From Prado023 sp039812125 (GTDB taxonomy: Bacteria; Actinomycetota; Actinomycetes; S36-B12; CAIYMF01), in the NCBI GenBank assembly GCA_039812125.1, contig JBDHZV010000148.1, positions 1 to 5,713 of the forward strand: 5,713 bases of DNA. Direction: 5' to 3'. The notes under the pieces are model-generated. The model was not told the origin of the DNA and did not search any database. It worked only from the letters and a program-made list of their open reading frames with translations. The stretch's first letter is position 1, and every line of letters starts with the position of its first letter. Shown piece after piece: positions 4,741 through 5,713 of this stretch. Made by a program: the position numbers and the translations under genes.

Positions 4741-5713
4741 ATGTCGCTGTTCGCACCCATCCGGGGCCTGTGCCCCCGCCCCGAGGCAGCCGCCGCCATC
4801 GCCGAGCTGCCCTACGACGTGATGAGCCGGGACGAGGCGATCGCCATGGCAGCCGGGAGGCCGCACTCCTTCCTGCACGTCTCACGTCCCGACATCGACC
4901 TGCCCGACGGTGCCGCGGACGACGGCCCGCAGGCCTACCAGCTGGCCGCGGCCGCCCTGTCGCACCTGCGCCAGCAGGCGCTGCTGGTCCGCCGCGACGT
5001 CGCCGGCTACCACGCCTACCGGTTGACCTCCGGGTCCCACCAGCAGACCGGGGTGGTCGGCGGGGCCAGCGTCGCGGCCTACGACGCCGGCCGGATCCGC
5101 CGCCACGAGACGACCCGTCCGGCCAAGCAGGCCGACCGCGCCGCGCACATCGAGGCCGTCGGTGCCCAGACCGGGCCCGCGTTCCTGATCCACCGGCCCA
5201 GCGCGGAGGTCGCCGCGGTCGTGACCGCGGTCACGACCGACCCCGCGCCGATCGTGGTCGACCACCGCGGCGTGCGCCACGAGCTGTGGCCCATCGAGGC
5301 GCCCGACCAGGTCGCCCGGCTGGAGCAGGCGTTCGAGGCCATGCCCCTGCTCTACATCGCCGACGGCCACCACCGCAGCGCCGCGGCGTCGATGGTCCAC
5401 GCCCGGCGGGGGACGGCGGCCTCCGGCGCGTTCCTGGCCGTCGCCTTCCCCTCCGACGAGGTCGCCATCCTGCCGTACAACAGGGTCGCCCGGGCCCCCC
5501 TGGGGATGACCGCCGAGGACCTGGTCGACGCCGTCTCCGGACGCCTCGAGGTGAGCCCGGCCGACGGTCCGGTCACCCCCGGGCAGGGCGGGCGGTTCGG
5601 CATGTACGCCGCCGGTCGCTGGTACCGGCTCGAGGCCCCGGACCACCTGACCGACACCGACGACGCGGTCGACCGGCTCGACGTCTCGGTGCTCCAGCAG
5701 CGGGTGCTCGGCC
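4741..5713 (+). CDS. DUF1015 family protein (SerK-like fold), 3' end cut by window
   Basis: 324 codons from the ATG at 4741 run off the window; family members are usually near 400 residues, so roughly the last fifth is missing. Family signatures: FAPIRGLCPRPE at the N-terminus, LPYDVMSRDEA (23-33), SFLHVSRPDIDLP (43-55), YRLTSGSHQQTGVVGGASV (93-111), the RRHETTRPAKQADR block (120-133) and YIADGHHRSAAA (205-216). The family is related to the archaeal free-serine kinase SerK and to SbnI, with a ParB/sulfiredoxin-like fold. The ADGHHR and HE motifs are the expected nucleotide/serine site residues. A serine kinase activity for this bacterial protein is inference. In many genomes the gene stands near serA or serC; neither is in view. 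The 4-bp gap from the PEBP stop and the absence of a good ribosome site suggest coupled translation. Confidence 0.9.
   Translation, partial: MSLFAPIRGLCPRPEAAAAIAELPYDVMSRDEAIAMAAGRPHSFLHVSRPDIDLPDGAADDGPQAYQLAAAALSHLRQQALLVRRDVAGYHAYRLTSGSHQQTGVVGGASVAAYDAGRIRRHETTRPAKQADRAAHIEAVGAQTGPAFLIHRPSAEVAAVVTAVTTDPAPIVVDHRGVRHELWPIEAPDQVARLEQAFEAMPLLYIADGHHRSAAASMVHARRGTAASGAFLAVAFPSDEVAILPYNRVARAPLGMTAEDLVDAVSGRLEVSPADGPVTPGQGGRFGMYAAGRWYRLEAPDHLTDTDDAVDRLDVSVLQQRVLG

Noticed and set aside
4882..5646. 254-codon open frame on the - strand
   Set aside because: Exactly antisense to the DUF1015 gene, which has several conserved motifs; the shadow is Gly/Val/Arg/Asp-rich.

Overview
The window reads as chromosomal DNA from a high-GC actinobacterium. 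Every reading frame is strongly GC-rich with G or C in most third codon positions. GTG is used as a start, one small gene looks leaderless with a TANNNT -10 box, and the hairpins after genes lack U-tracts. No mobile element, CRISPR array, tRNA or rRNA is visible. The genus cannot be named from sequence alone.

Left part (1-975): the last 42 codons of a probable DeoR-family sugar-responsive repressor run in from the left on the + strand. They end 10 bp from the convergent stop of a small alpha/beta hydrolase on the - strand. The hydrolase appears to have its own promoter (a TTGACC / 17 bp / CAGGAT arrangement), with an inverted repeat straddling the expected start of transcription.

Centre (976-3684, all - strand): a large secreted protein has a signal peptide, a short repetitive linker, two tandem copies of an unrecognised 90-residue module, and a C-terminal seven-bladed PD40/TolB-like propeller. 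A strong hairpin follows its stop. Upstream lies a NarL/LuxR-type two-component response regulator with no histidine kinase in view. The 132 bp between the two genes carries a hairpin just after the regulator's stop and a 7-bp inverted repeat with arms 30 bp apart, which could be a regulatory site for the propeller gene.

Right part (3685-5713, + strand): a 155-bp divergent region separates the response regulator from an 85-residue zinc-ribbon-like protein that has a promoter placed for a leaderless transcript. Next come a cytoplasmic PEBP (YbhB/YbcL-type) protein with a strong ribosome binding site and, 4 bp after its stop, the start of a DUF1015 protein (SerK-like fold family) cut off by the window end. 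The last two are very likely co-transcribed.

Most of this is ordinary actinobacterial chromosome. The least explained elements are the duplicated 90-residue module on the secreted propeller, the orphan regulator beside it, and the small leaderless cysteine protein. I see no clear evidence of a novel defence, mobile or biosynthetic system.
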